Assembly: GCF_000272005.1 (NCBI RefSeq)
Contig: NZ_AKKU01000018.1
Location: forward strand, 32,100-96,099
Direction: 5' to 3'
Origin: Alishewanella agri BL06
GTDB taxonomy: Bacteria; Pseudomonadota; Gammaproteobacteria; Enterobacterales; Alteromonadaceae
Length of the DNA stretch: 64,000 bases
Part shown: positions 35,480-49,371 of the stretch, piece by piece
How the letters are laid out: each line of letters begins with the position of its first letter
How positions within the stretch are numbered: the stretch's first letter is position 1
The notes under the pieces: model-generated
Told to the model about the DNA's origin: nothing
What the model saw: only the letters and a program-made list of their open reading frames with translations
Databases searched by the model: none
Translations under genes and position numbers: made by a program

Positions 35480-36358
35480 TTAACTGAAACGCCAGGCCAA
35501 AATAGTACTGATTTTTTGACCATGCTGCATTTTAATTTGCCGTACTTCAGCTACCGCCAGGCGCCGCAATTGTGCCACTAATGCCGGTAAATGTTTTTGC
35601 TGCGAAACCAGACTAGTAAACCAGCCGACCTGACCGGCAAACAGACTGCTGTCAGCGATCAATTTTTTGATAAAGGCGACTTCGCCACCTTCACACCAGA
35701 GCTCATTGGCGGTGCCGGCAAAATTACGGCCATTATTGGCCTTACCTAACTTCTGCCATTTTTGCTGGTTAGCCGCCGCCGCCTCTGCCGCAGATGTATA
35801 GAAAGGCGGGTTACAGACACTGATATCATAGTATTCCCCGGGTTGGATAATACCAAATAGCAGTTCAGTGGCCTTCGGCTGTAACCTGAGTTCGATTAAG
35901 CCTTTAAGATTGGCGTTGGCTTTGACAATAGCGCCGGCGACTTTCAGTGCGGTATTGTCAATATCACTGCCGACAGCACGCCAGCCGAAACTGCGGCTAG
36001 CCAGGATCGGATAAATGCAATTCGCACCGCATCCCAGGTCCAGCAACCGAAATTGCTTACCCTGCGCTTTAGCCACACCGGTCAGCTCAGCAACCAGATC
36101 GGCAGCATAATGCAAATAGTCGGCGCGGCCTGGGATCGGCGGGCAGAGATAACCCGGTGGTAATTGCCAGTATGTCACCTGATAATGGCAGGCCAGAATG
36201 GCAGCATTCAGTGCCTGTACTGCGGCGGCCTGGCTAAAATCAATACTACTGTCACCAGCGGGCGTGGTGATAATAAAAGCCTGTAATGCAGGGTAGTGCC
36301 GGCATAGCCGGGTGAAATCATAGCGGCCCTGATGGGGGTTATTGGGGTGTAATGACAT
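35480..36358 (-). CDS. rlmF: 23S rRNA (adenine1618-N6)-methyltransferase RlmF
   Basis: A 292-residue methyltransferase. The N-terminus (MSLHPNNPHQGRYDFTRL) with HPRNPHQGRYDF-like wording is specific for RlmF (YbiN), the SAM motif is LLDLGCGANCIYP, and the catalytic motif for N6-adenine is NPPFY. The enzyme methylates A1618 of 23S rRNA. Divergent from the large hypothetical gene with a 65-base gap. Confidence 0.96.
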   Translation of the reverse strand: MSLHPNNPHQGRYDFTRLCRHYPALQAFIITTPAGDSSIDFSQAAAVQALNAAILACHYQVTYWQLPPGYLCPPIPGRADYLHYAADLVAELTGVAKAQGKQFRLLDLGCGANCIYPILASRSFGWRAVGSDIDNTALKVAGAIVKANANLKGLIELRLQPKATELLFGIIQPGEYYDISVCNPPFYTSAAEAAAANQQKWQKLGKANNGRNFAGTANELWCEGGEVAFIKKLIADSSLFAGQVGWFTSLVSQQKHLPALVAQLRRLAVAEVRQIKMQHGQKISTILAWRFS

Positions 36359-36423
36359 GAATTTTCAGGCATGATAAATCAGGAATCGAATCGACAGTGT
36401 AACGGAAAAGGACCTTCAGTGAT

Positions 36424-38451
36424 ATGTCAAAGCCTCTGAAAATTACCGCACTGCTCCTGCTGCTCTTAGCTGGCGGCTATGGCCTGAGCCAATGTCAGAA
36501 CCGGGCAGCAGCTCCTGTTGTGCCGCCTTTAGCTGACTCTCCGTATCGGCCAGCCGCCGATGCCAGAGATAACAGGGTGGCTGCGCCAGAGGTAACGCCG
36601 GAGCAGTATGCGGCGTTGCAACAGCAGGTCGTTGCCTGCACACCGCAGTTACAGCAGCGACAAAAACAGCATGAGCACGAGCAGGAACAAAAGCTTACTA
36701 ACGCCTTTCGCGAGCTATTACAGCAGGGGCAGAGCCTGGAACGGCTATATCAGGAGTTGCAGGCATCTTCTGAGCTTCGGCCCTATTTGCAATTACTATT
36801 CGATGAGGCGGCACAGCAGCAGGCAACGCAACAGGGCTTTAATGTGCTGGATGCCAGCGAAGCCAACTATGAAATCTTGTTCAGTGATGTATTGGACCCG
36901 CAAACGGAACCTCAAACTGAAGCAGATTGGCTGCAGCTACTGCACAGCCTGGCAAACAGTAGCCGCTTTTATGATATGGCGCTATTGAGTCACCAGCATC
37001 AATGGCAGAGTAGCCGGGTATTATCACCGGGGCTGGCCTTTGTCAGCAATCTCAATACAGTGCCGTTGTCGCAAGCCCGTCAGCTGTTGGCAAACCTTAC
37101 CCTGTATCCGACACATATCGCTCATGCTATTCAGCAGCAGCTGCCGGATGAACTGATCTTGCTATTACTGGAGCGGGGAGTCGAGCTACAGGGCATGCCG
37201 TTATTCCGGCGTCTGGCTGAGGATAACAAAGCCCTATTTAACTTTGCTGATGCTGCGCTACTCGCTGGTCGGGCTAACCTGCTGCCGGTACTGGCGCAAT
37301 ATGGTATTGAACCCAGTCAGCTCAATGGCACCTTCAGTGCGCTGGATTATCTGATTTCGGGCCTGACAGCACAGAATCGCAACCGCCAATTAAACCGGCA
37401 ATGTCAGGACAATTGCTATCAACTCAGCGCAGTACAGGTCCGGCAGCTGCAGCAGCTGGCTAACCAGGGGCATCTGCTACATCCATTGCCAGCCCTCAGT
37501 AGTCCCTATTTACGCCTTACCTGGCTAAATAGCCGGAATGAGCTTGCCAGTGGTCAATGGCTGGAGCCAGCAGCAGAGCAACCAGAGTCAGCGCTGGTAT
37601 CGGCGCTGCGCCAGCAATTAGCGGTACAGCCGGTCGATGACGCGACGGCTGCTTGCCTGACGGCGCAGCAGCAGCTAAGGCAATCCCGGGCGTTGTGGAG
37701 TGACGAGCAGGTAGCGGCTATTCTGAAGCAGTTTCAGCAGCACTATAGCGGTGACGCTTTATTGGCGGCACTGAATGACTATGAGCCAGCGTTGTTAGTA
37801 GCGTTACAGCACCGGCAACGACAAAACATAGAGCAAGATATTGCACTTGAGGAGACGGAGCTCTATCTGGAGCTGATGCGGGTCTGGCGCTCGGCGGAGC
37901 GGATGCAGCAATTGGTGTTTAGTACGCCTTTGTCGCCTTTCCTGACCAGCGAGCTGCTAGCCTGGGTGTTACTGCAACCGGAATATATCAGTATCTGGGA
38001 AGGGCGAACCTTACCGGTTGCGCCTCTGACCATGGCCTGGTTTAGTTTTGTCAGCACCGAGAACTTGCAGCAGTTGGTCGCCGGCCGTTTTGACTTCCGG
38101 CTAACCGACCAGTTTGGCATGTCGCTATACCGGCCAGCCTTTGCGCACGAACAGGCGGAGCAGGTGGTGCAATTATTGTTAGAGCAGGGGGTAATGCCGC
38201 AACACAACCGTTTCGGGCCGGATGCGCTGCATTTAGCGTTGGATTGGAGTTTCCAGCAGGGGCGCTTGTTTCCACTCGTATCAGAGATCCTGCGCCAGCC
38301 GCTACAAATAAAGCCCACACATCTTAGCCGCGCCAAACGTTTACAGCTGTATTACCCCGCGCTCTATACTGAGCTGGTGGCACTGGCGCCGGCATTGCGT
38401 GTCTCAGAGGAACATTCAGCTAACTTATTGTTGGCATTAGAGCCTAATTAA
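36424..38451 (+). CDS. Unknown membrane-anchored protein with ankyrin-like segments
   Basis: I do not recognise this 675-residue protein. An N-terminal hydrophobic stretch (residues about 7-22) precedes a Cys at 24 (LSQC), not a good lipobox, so a signal anchor or uncleaved signal is likely. A glutamine-rich, charged coiled-coil-prone zone (about 62-125) follows, then a long helical region. Two stretches resemble degenerate ankyrin repeats: DELILLLLERGVELQGMPLF (about 240-260) with LLPVLAQYGIEPSQLNG, and near the C-terminus EQVVQLLLEQGVMPQ. Glutamine and leucine are very frequent throughout. No catalytic motif is visible. It ends 8 bases into the convergent gene at 38444. Likely extracytoplasmic (inference). 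Confidence 0.8.
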   Translation: MSKPLKITALLLLLLAGGYGLSQCQNRAAAPVVPPLADSPYRPAADARDNRVAAPEVTPEQYAALQQQVVACTPQLQQRQKQHEHEQEQKLTNAFRELLQQGQSLERLYQELQASSELRPYLQLLFDEAAQQQATQQGFNVLDASEANYEILFSDVLDPQTEPQTEADWLQLLHSLANSSRFYDMALLSHQHQWQSSRVLSPGLAFVSNLNTVPLSQARQLLANLTLYPTHIAHAIQQQLPDELILLLLERGVELQGMPLFRRLAEDNKALFNFADAALLAGRANLLPVLAQYGIEPSQLNGTFSALDYLISGLTAQNRNRQLNRQCQDNCYQLSAVQVRQLQQLANQGHLLHPLPALSSPYLRLTWLNSRNELASGQWLEPAAEQPESALVSALRQQLAVQPVDDATAACLTAQQQLRQSRALWSDEQVAAILKQFQQHYSGDALLAALNDYEPALLVALQHRQRQNIEQDIALEETELYLELMRVWRSAERMQQLVFSTPLSPFLTSELLAWVLLQPEYISIWEGRTLPVAPLTMAWFSFVSTENLQQLVAGRFDFRLTDQFGMSLYRPAFAHEQAEQVVQLLLEQGVMPQHNRFGPDALHLALDWSFQQGRLFPLVSEILRQPLQIKPTHLSRAKRLQLYYPALYTELVALAPALRVSEEHSANLLLALEPN

Positions 38452-38872
38452 GGGCTAAGCTGGTTTCTAAGTTAGTCGCCGGTAGATGTTGTTGTAGCCA
38501 AAGCCGCAGCGGCTGATATTGCTCCAGCGGAAATTTGTAGCGTACCTGCAGCTGCTGACCGAGTGCAAAATCAATAAAACCATATTGCTGGTCTTGCCAC
38601 AGTTTGATCTTATCAATATTGCGGATATTCGTCGTATCCATACCAACCCGTAGCTGCCCGCCATCACAACTGAACAGGCGCAGGATATCCTTGCTGTAAA
38701 CAAAATCCTGACTGGCATAGGTCGCGCTATTGCGCCACATTATCACTTCCAGCGCCAGAAAGAGTGCGACACCAAGCAAGGTATGAAAGCCGGCAAACCA
38801 GAACAATACGGCCAACGCCAATAACAGCAGGCTTTTTGCCGGCAGCGATGCCTTAATCAGTGGCCATAACAT
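38444..38872 (-). CDS. Small membrane protein of unknown function
   Basis: A 142-residue protein with two closely spaced hydrophobic segments (about residues 12-28 and 30-45), followed by a soluble C-terminal part rich in beta-strand patterns (NIRNIDKIKLWQDQQYGFIDF). The layout recalls YcxB-like or PH-domain-like proteins but I cannot assign a family. The ATG at 38872 has GGGAG 8 bases upstream; the ATG at 38929 lacks a site. Its 3' end overlaps the end of the large hypothetical gene by 8 bases. Confidence 0.75.
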   Translation of the reverse strand: MLWPLIKASLPAKSLLLLALAVLFWFAGFHTLLGVALFLALEVIMWRNSATYASQDFVYSKDILRLFSCDGGQLRVGMDTTNIRNIDKIKLWQDQQYGFIDFALGQQLQVRYKFPLEQYQPLRLWLQQHLPATNLETSLALN

Positions 38873-38991
38873 AACAAATTCTCCCTGAATCATATTGCCC
38901 AGATTATGGTGCGAGGTGTTCCTGGTCAAGCGGGGATTTGTAACAGTAAATTAACCAAGCTGCTTGAAACCCTAATTTCAGCAGGGAAATA

Positions 38992-39014
38992 TCCGGCGCG
39001 CAGCGCGCACCGGA
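38992..39014 (-). terminator. Possible terminator of the amidohydrolase gene
   Basis: TCCGGTGCGC/GCGCGCCGGA hairpin on the minus strand (one G-T pair) 10 bases after the stop, followed by TATTT rather than a full T run. Moderate support. Confidence 0.5.
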
Positions 39015-39024
39015 ATAGCCTGAT

Positions 39025-40599
39025 TTAGGGTTGTTGCTCTGCCGCCTTGGCCTGCTGCACTAAAGTCCGTACGTCGGCCAGTAAGCGCTGCGCATCGTAG
39101 ATAATGCCGTCTTTGATGGTATAGCGCACGCCCTTGGTGCGCTCCGGTTGATTGTCGGCATTGAGCCGGTAATGGCCGGTGCCATACAATACTTTAAAGT
39201 TGGCCAGCGGGTTTTCTGCCACTATCATCAAATCTGCCTTTTTACCGGCGACCACGCTGCCAATTTCCTGATCTAAACCAAGCGCAGTGGCGCCATTTAG
39301 GGTGGCGGCCTGTATCACCTCCAGCGCATTAAAGCCAGCTTCACGCAGCAGCTCCAACTCCTGAATATAGGCAAAGCCATAAATTTTATAGATATAACCA
39401 GCGTCGGAGCCAACAGTCACGCGACCGCCATGATTTTTAAAGTCATTTAAAAACTGCATCCAGAGCCGGTAGTTTTCCCGCCACTGAATCTCATGCTCGG
39501 TCGTCCAGTCAAACCAGTAGGAACCATGGGCATAGCGGTTAGGTGTAAAAAAGCGCTGCAGTGTCGGCAGGGTATAGTCCTGATGCCATTCCGCATTCCG
39601 CTGCGCAGCGGCATCGCGGCTGGCTTCGTAGATGGTCAGGGTGGGGTTGATGGTAAAATTGAGTTGGATCAGCTCATCCCTTACCGCCTGCCATTTGGCA
39701 GAGCCCGGCTTCGCCGCCTGTGCCCACAGCTGGCCAGCAGCGGCAAACCGGTCCTGTTCATTCTGATAGTTGTAATTAGCCGGATACTGCTGAATCGTCT
39801 GGCCGTCAAACAAAGCCTCAGGCAGACCATACCAGTGCTCCATCGACGTCAGGCCCATGCGGGCACTGTGCAGCACATTGGTGCGGTACACATTCAGCTG
39901 GGCGTGATGCATCATGGTACCGAGCTGCTGTTGTTTGGCTTCGGCCAGCGCTGCGGCCATAATTTGCGGAGTGGCACCAAAAAACTTAATCCCGGCGGCA
40001 CCGGCTTTCTTAATATCCTGCACCCATTTTTTGGCCTGGTTTGGGTTAAAAACCGGCTCCGCCAGGCCCTGACCGAAGCCAACATAGGGCACGATCCGCG
40101 GCGCGACAATCTGATTGGCAGCCGCCGCCTGCATATGGCGCAAGGTCCAGGCCAGGCCATTAAAACTGCCCGGCTCGCGAATAGTGGTAATGCCATGCGC
40201 CAACCAGAGTTTAAACACATATTCGGCCGGTATCCCGTTGGCAGAGCCGCCGATATGGCCATGCATATCGACAAAGCCCGGCAGGATATACATGCCACTG
40301 ATATCCAATTCCTGATCACCGGGTTTAGCTTGTGGCCGGCTTTGCGGCAGTACCGGCACCTCCGGATAACCGACAATGGCGACCTGACGAATACGATCCT
40401 GCTCAATCACGATATCCACCGGGCCGACCGGTGGCGCCCCTTCGCCGCTAATCAAAATGCCACCGCGCAGAATTAAACGCGGATAGGGGCCGTCACCTTC
40501 CGTTCGCGTCGGTGCCGACGGCGTGCGTTCAGGGGTTTGGCTGTAAGCCATTGGTAAGGATAACGCGAGGCAAAGAATGAGCAGTAGCAGCGGGTGCAT
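39025..40599 (-). CDS. Exported amidohydrolase family protein
   Basis: A 524-residue metal-dependent hydrolase of the imidazolonepropionase-like group with a signal peptide (1-20, cleavage after AYS). The metal motif HGH is in FVDMHGHIGG, further ligands are probably in MMHHAQL and TSMEHWYG, and the catalytic Asp is in VTVGSDAGYIY. A C-terminal beta-sandwich typical of the superfamily closes the fold (GKKADLMIVAENPLANFKVLY). Secreted relatives act on cyclic or aryl dipeptides and similar amides; the substrate here is unknown. Stands alone. Confidence 0.9.
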   Translation of the reverse strand: MHPLLLLILCLALSLPMAYSQTPERTPSAPTRTEGDGPYPRLILRGGILISGEGAPPVGPVDIVIEQDRIRQVAIVGYPEVPVLPQSRPQAKPGDQELDISGMYILPGFVDMHGHIGGSANGIPAEYVFKLWLAHGITTIREPGSFNGLAWTLRHMQAAAANQIVAPRIVPYVGFGQGLAEPVFNPNQAKKWVQDIKKAGAAGIKFFGATPQIMAAALAEAKQQQLGTMMHHAQLNVYRTNVLHSARMGLTSMEHWYGLPEALFDGQTIQQYPANYNYQNEQDRFAAAGQLWAQAAKPGSAKWQAVRDELIQLNFTINPTLTIYEASRDAAAQRNAEWHQDYTLPTLQRFFTPNRYAHGSYWFDWTTEHEIQWRENYRLWMQFLNDFKNHGGRVTVGSDAGYIYKIYGFAYIQELELLREAGFNALEVIQAATLNGATALGLDQEIGSVVAGKKADLMIVAENPLANFKVLYGTGHYRLNADNQPERTKGVRYTIKDGIIYDAQRLLADVRTLVQQAKAAEQQP

Positions 40600-40725
40600 A
40601 GGTAAACCTGTTTTGTTGTTATTATTGCTGGGTGAGCAATAAACAGGCTAAGCCGAAATTCGGGAAAATACAATGCAATCAGCCGGCTGGTGGCGTATTT
40701 GCGATAGCTGGCGTCGTGTCGACCT

Positions 40726-40974
40726 TTAGCTACTGACTTTTTTTACCAGATAGCGGTAGGGTAACGCTGCGGTATCACTACCGACCAGCTGATGATCCAT
40801 AAAGCGGCAAAATGCCGGGATATCGCGGGTGGTGGCAGGATCGTCGGCGATAATCAGTAAGGTTTCACCTGCCTGCATTTTGCGGATCTGCAACCGTACC
40901 AGCATCACCGGCTCAGGGCAGCGCAGCCCAAGGGCATCCAGCGTATGATCGGCTTGCTGAAATAAGGTTTCCAT
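40726..40974 (-). CDS. tusA: Sulfur carrier protein TusA
   Basis: An 82-residue persulfide carrier. The catalytic cysteine is Cys19 in [13 protein letters not shown] and the rest ([21 protein letters not shown]) is nearly the E. coli sequence. It takes sulfur from IscS for tRNA 2-thiouridine synthesis, which acts at the same U34 as MnmEG. The start at 40974 gives the family length. It follows the fadA terminator and probably has its own promoter. Confidence 0.97.
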   Translation of the reverse strand: METLFQQADHTLDALGLRCPEPVMLVRLQIRKMQAGETLLIIADDPATTRDIPAFCRFMDHQLVGSDTAALPYRYLVKKVSS

Positions 40975-41011
40975 AATGGCAACTGCTCCGCGAATTAATA
41001 AAAAGGGTAAC

Positions 41012-41034
41012 AAAAAAGGGCCGTAAATGGCCCT
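41012..41034 (-). terminator. Terminator of the fadBA operon
   Basis: AGGGCC/GGCCCT with a 6-base loop followed by TTTTTT on the minus strand, about 32 bases after the fadA stop. Confidence 0.9.
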
Positions 41035-41065
41035 ATTTTAAGCTATCTGCGCTGTTGCGGCTAGG

Positions 41066-42247
<1,182 letters not shown>

Positions 42248-44401
42248 TTAAACCGGGAAGAAACGCTGGCCATTAGCGGCCATGGCGCGGGTTTGTTCGG
42301 TTACCTGGTAAATCTCGCCCAGGTGGGAGTACTTGTCGGCCAGTGCGACAAAGTTAGCCAGACCCAGGGTATCGACATAACGCAGTGGACCACCACGGAA
42401 CGGAGGGAAGCCCAGGCCATAAACCAGACCCATATCCGCTTCGGCCGCACTGGCAACAATGCCTTCTTCCAGACAGCGGATCGTTTCATTAATCATGGGT
42501 ACCATCAGGCGGGCAATAATGTCCTCGGCACTGAAGTCCTGTTTGGCGGCAGCAATACCGGACAGTAAGTTAAGGCTGGCGGCATCAATATCCTTTTTCG
42601 GCTTGCCTTTGGCATCTTTGCTGTAAGCATAGAAACCGAGGCCATTTTTCTGACCGTAACGGTTAGCCTGATACATGGCAGCAACAGGATCATTGTCCAG
42701 TTTGGCCATCCGGGTTGGGAAGCCGGCTGCCATCACGTCCGTGCAGTGATAAGCGGTATCTAAACCGACGACGTCCAGCAGATACGCCGGGCCCATCGGC
42801 CAGCCAAACTGCTTTTCCATCACCTTATCAACCTGAGCGAAGTCGGCGCCGTCTAACACCAGTTTGCTAAAACCAGCGAAATAGGGGAACAGTACCCGGT
42901 TGACAAAGAAGCCCGGACAATCGTTAACGACGATCGGTGACTTGCCCATTTTCGCCGCGTAAGCGACGACAGCGGCTACGGTTTCTTCACTGGTGTCTTT
43001 ACCGCGGATCACCTCTACCAGTGGCATCTTCGGTACCGGGTTAAAGAAGTGCATACCACAGAAATTCTGTGGCCGGCTCAGATTCGCTGCCAGCTGATTG
43101 ATTGAGATGGTTGAGGTATTTGACGTCAGGATGGCATCATCGGCCAGCAAGGCTTCAACCTCTTTTAATACTGCGCCCTTGATTTTCGGGTTTTCGACCA
43201 CGGCTTCCACCACGATATCGACGCCTTTGACCTGCTCGTTGCTTAATGTCGGTGTAATAGCAGAGATCACTTTCGCCATACCGACAGCATCCAGCTTGTT
43301 ACGCTCCACCTGTTTGGCCAGCAGCTTGGTGGCTTCGCCCATCCCCAATTCCAGCGCTTTATCGGCAATGTCTTTCATCACTACCGGTACGCCCTTTAAC
43401 GCTGACTGGTAGGCAATGCCGCCGCCCATAATGCCGGCACCCAGCACTGCCGCCTTTTTCACGGCCTTGGTGGCAACTTTTGCAGCTTTTTTGGCTTTAC
43501 CCTTAATCACCTGATCATTCAGGAACAGGCCAATTTGCGCCGTTGCGGCATCGGTTTTTGCCAGTTTGGCAAAGCCGCTGTTTTCCAGTGCGACGGCGGC
43601 GTCACGGCCTAAAGTTGCAGCGGCTTCAATAGTCTGCACGGCGACCATGGGGGCCGGGTAGTGTTTACCGGCGGTGGCGAACACCATACCTTTGGCGGTG
43701 TTAAAGCTCATGGTGGCTTCGGTTTTGTTCAGTTTTAGCGGTTGCAGTTTCACCGCACGCTTTTTCTGCCAGTTCAGCTTACCGGCGATGGCATCTTCCA
43801 GCATGCTCAGAGCTGCCGCTTCCAGTTTTTCCGGTGCTACAACGGCATCAATTAAGCCTTCTTTCTGTGCTTGCTCTGCGCCACGCTCTTTGCCGGTGGT
43901 GATCCACTCCATCGCATTATCGGCACCGATAATGCGTGGTAAACGCACAGTACCGCCGAAACCTGGCATCAAGCCCAGTTTGACTTCCGGTAAACCGATA
44001 CGGGTTGTGGTATCCGCCACCCGATAATCACAGGCCAGGGTCCACTCACAGCCACCGCCCAGTGCAAAACCTTTAATCGCAACCACCGAAGGCACAGGTA
44101 AATCTTCACAGTAATCAAACACATCAGAAGCGGTTTTAATCCAGGGAACCAGTTCGGCTTCCGGACGCTCGAATACAGGTAAGAACTCAGTGATATCGGC
44201 GCCGACAATAAAGTTGTCTTTGCCACTAACGAAGAGGATGCCTTTTAATGCCGGATCTGCGTGCAGCTTCGCGAGCGCTGCCTTACAATCAGCCAGTGTT
44301 TGCTGATCAAATTTGTTGACCGAACCTTGGGCGTTAAACGTAAACTTAGCAATGCCAGGTTTTACATATTCCACCTGGATGCTGTTACTTTGGTAAATCA
44401 T
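42248..44401 (-). CDS. fadB: Multifunctional fatty-acid oxidation protein FadB
   Basis: A 717-residue alpha subunit with N-terminal enoyl-CoA hydratase/isomerase (about 1-190, [15 protein letters not shown]) and C-terminal 3-hydroxyacyl-CoA dehydrogenase (NAD motif [14 protein letters not shown] near 320, then [15 protein letters not shown]). The start at 44401 has AAGGAG nearby upstream, so the longer reading from 44497 is not used. A PsrA-like palindrome lies about 100 bases upstream of the start. Confidence 0.98.
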   Translation of the reverse strand: MIYQSNSIQVEYVKPGIAKFTFNAQGSVNKFDQQTLADCKAALAKLHADPALKGILFVSGKDNFIVGADITEFLPVFERPEAELVPWIKTASDVFDYCEDLPVPSVVAIKGFALGGGCEWTLACDYRVADTTTRIGLPEVKLGLMPGFGGTVRLPRIIGADNAMEWITTGKERGAEQAQKEGLIDAVVAPEKLEAAALSMLEDAIAGKLNWQKKRAVKLQPLKLNKTEATMSFNTAKGMVFATAGKHYPAPMVAVQTIEAAATLGRDAAVALENSGFAKLAKTDAATAQIGLFLNDQVIKGKAKKAAKVATKAVKKAAVLGAGIMGGGIAYQSALKGVPVVMKDIADKALELGMGEATKLLAKQVERNKLDAVGMAKVISAITPTLSNEQVKGVDIVVEAVVENPKIKGAVLKEVEALLADDAILTSNTSTISINQLAANLSRPQNFCGMHFFNPVPKMPLVEVIRGKDTSEETVAAVVAYAAKMGKSPIVVNDCPGFFVNRVLFPYFAGFSKLVLDGADFAQVDKVMEKQFGWPMGPAYLLDVVGLDTAYHCTDVMAAGFPTRMAKLDNDPVAAMYQANRYGQKNGLGFYAYSKDAKGKPKKDIDAASLNLLSGIAAAKQDFSAEDIIARLMVPMINETIRCLEEGIVASAAEADMGLVYGLGFPPFRGGPLRYVDTLGLANFVALADKYSHLGEIYQVTEQTRAMAANGQRFFPV

Positions 44402-44503
44402 AAATATGCTCCTTGGTCGCCTTTGCTTTAGGGTTATTCGCAACTGGTACGATGAGGTTATCCTATCCAGTGTGTCGTGCTTTAATGAAAATATCAACAG
44501 TTA

Positions 44504-44521
44504 TTTAAACAGGTGTTTGAA
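44504..44521. promoter_or_regulatory. PsrA-like operator in the fadB-sltY divergent gap
   Basis: TTTAAACAGGTGTTTGAA is an 18-bp near-perfect palindrome (7 of 8 arm positions) with the AAAC-N4-GTTT core of TetR-type PsrA sites that control fatty-acid degradation in Pseudomonas and related bacteria. It is 103 bases before fadB and 73 bases before sltY. The assignment is from motif memory, not from an alignment. Confidence 0.5.
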
Positions 44522-44593
44522 TCTTGGATTGCTGTCAGTCGGTCCAAGTCTTGTCGCTGTGATTGTCTCTTCTAATTATGCCGGAGTCGTTTT

Positions 44594-47891
<3,298 letters not shown>

Positions 47892-47919
47892 GCAGCGGCA
47901 AGGGCGCATTAAGGACGCT

Positions 47920-49371
47920 ATGCAATATCGTTCGATAATCCGGATCCTGGGGATGCTGATTGCCATCTTCAGCATCACTATGGTGCCGCCGGCCTTGGTG
48001 GCATATTGGTACCAGGATGGCGCTGGCGTGCCTTTTATTCTGTCGTTTCTGTTATGTTTGTTAAGTGGTTTCCTGATTTGGTACCCCAACCGCCAGTATC
48101 GGGCTGAATTAAAAGTCCGTGATGGCTTTTTAATTGTGGTGTTGTTCTGGATTGTATTGGGAGCAGTCGGTGCCATTCCGCTGGTGTTGGCAGAAAGGCC
48201 CAATATGAATTTGGCCTCAGCGATGTTTGAGGCGTTTTCCGGCCTGACCACAACCGGCGCTACCGTACTCACCGGCATTGAGTTACTCCCTAAAGCAATT
48301 TTGTATTACCGGCAGCAGCTGCAATGGCTGGGCGGTATGGGTATTATCGTCTTAGCTGTAGCTATTCTGCCGCTATTGGGTGTTGGTGGTATGCAACTAT
48401 ACCGGGCGGAAACACCGGGTCCGGTGAAAGATAACAAGATGACACCACGGATTGCCGATACCGCCAAACATCTGTGGTATATCTATCTGGCGCTAACGCT
48501 GGCCTGTGCACTGGCGTTTTATCTGGCCGGAATGTCATGGTTTGATGCGATTTGTCACGCGTTTTCGACGGTGGCTATTGGCGGCTTCTCAACCTACGAC
48601 GCCAGCATCGGTCATTTTGATAGTGGCTTGATTAATACCATCTGTATTGTGTTTCTGCTGATCAGTGCGGTGAACTTTCCGCTGCATTTTGCTGCTATCC
48701 GCGGTAAGAGTGTGGCAACCTACTTTCGTGATCCGGAGTTTAAAACCTTTCTTGGCATTCAGGCGGCGCTGATTTTGATCTGCTTTTTGGTACTGTTGCA
48801 TACCAGCGTGTATCCGGATGGTTTGACAGCACTAAATCATGCGGCCTTTCAAGCGGTTTCTATTTCTACCACCGCTGGCTTTGCCACTGACAGTTTCGCA
48901 GCCTGGCCGCTGTTCTTGCCGATATTGTTGATTTTCTCCAGCTTTATTGGTGGTTGTGCCGGCTCTACCGGTGGCGGTATGAAGGTGGTACGGGTGTTGT
49001 TGCTATTTAAGCAAGGGGTGCGAGAACTTAACCGCTTGATTCATCCACGGGCGATGTATGCCATTAAACTTGGCCGGCGGCCGGTTGAAGATCGCATTGT
49101 GCAGGCGGTTTGGGGCTTTTTTGCCGCCTATGCGCTGGTGTTTGTAGTGATTATGCTGGCGCTGATTTTTACCGGCCTGGATAATATTACTGCTTTTTCA
49201 GCAACCGCGGCTTGCCTGAATAACCTCGGGCCGGGCCTGGGCGAAGTGGCCGCCCATTTTGGCAATATTCCGGATGCCAGCAAGTGGATCCTGATTATTG
49301 CCATGGTGTTTGGCCGACTGGAGATCTTTACTTTACTGGTACTCTTTACGCCGGTGTTCTGGAAAGATTAG
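47920..49371 (+). CDS. trkH: Trk potassium uptake channel TrkH
   Basis: A 483-residue K+ channel subunit with four repeated M1-P-M2 units. Selectivity-filter loops are recognisable as [29 protein letters not shown] and the final [11 protein letters not shown]. The conserved [15 protein letters not shown] segment is present. It needs TrkA, encoded on the opposite strand immediately downstream; the two stop codons overlap. Confidence 0.98.
   Translation: MQYRSIIRILGMLIAIFSITMVPPALVAYWYQDGAGVPFILSFLLCLLSGFLIWYPNRQYRAELKVRDGFLIVVLFWIVLGAVGAIPLVLAERPNMNLASAMFEAFSGLTTTGATVLTGIELLPKAILYYRQQLQWLGGMGIIVLAVAILPLLGVGGMQLYRAETPGPVKDNKMTPRIADTAKHLWYIYLALTLACALAFYLAGMSWFDAICHAFSTVAIGGFSTYDASIGHFDSGLINTICIVFLLISAVNFPLHFAAIRGKSVATYFRDPEFKTFLGIQAALILICFLVLLHTSVYPDGLTALNHAAFQAVSISTTAGFATDSFAAWPLFLPILLIFSSFIGGCAGSTGGGMKVVRVLLLFKQGVRELNRLIHPRAMYAIKLGRRPVEDRIVQAVWGFFAAYALVFVVIMLALIFTGLDNITAFSATAACLNNLGPGLGEVAAHFGNIPDASKWILIIAMVFGRLEIFTLLVLFTPVFWKD

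Noticed and set aside
39493..40476. 327-codon open frame on the plus strand, antisense to the amidohydrolase
   Set aside because: It is a shadow of a well-supported signal-peptide-bearing enzyme gene; its product has no recognisable domain and is rich in Arg, Gly and His, as expected from a reverse reading of GC-rich codons.
44441..44458. FadR-like site AACTGGTACGATGAGGTT before fadB
   Set aside because: Only the left half AACTGGT fits; the right half is too far from the FadR consensus. The PsrA-like palindrome 50 bases away is a better candidate.
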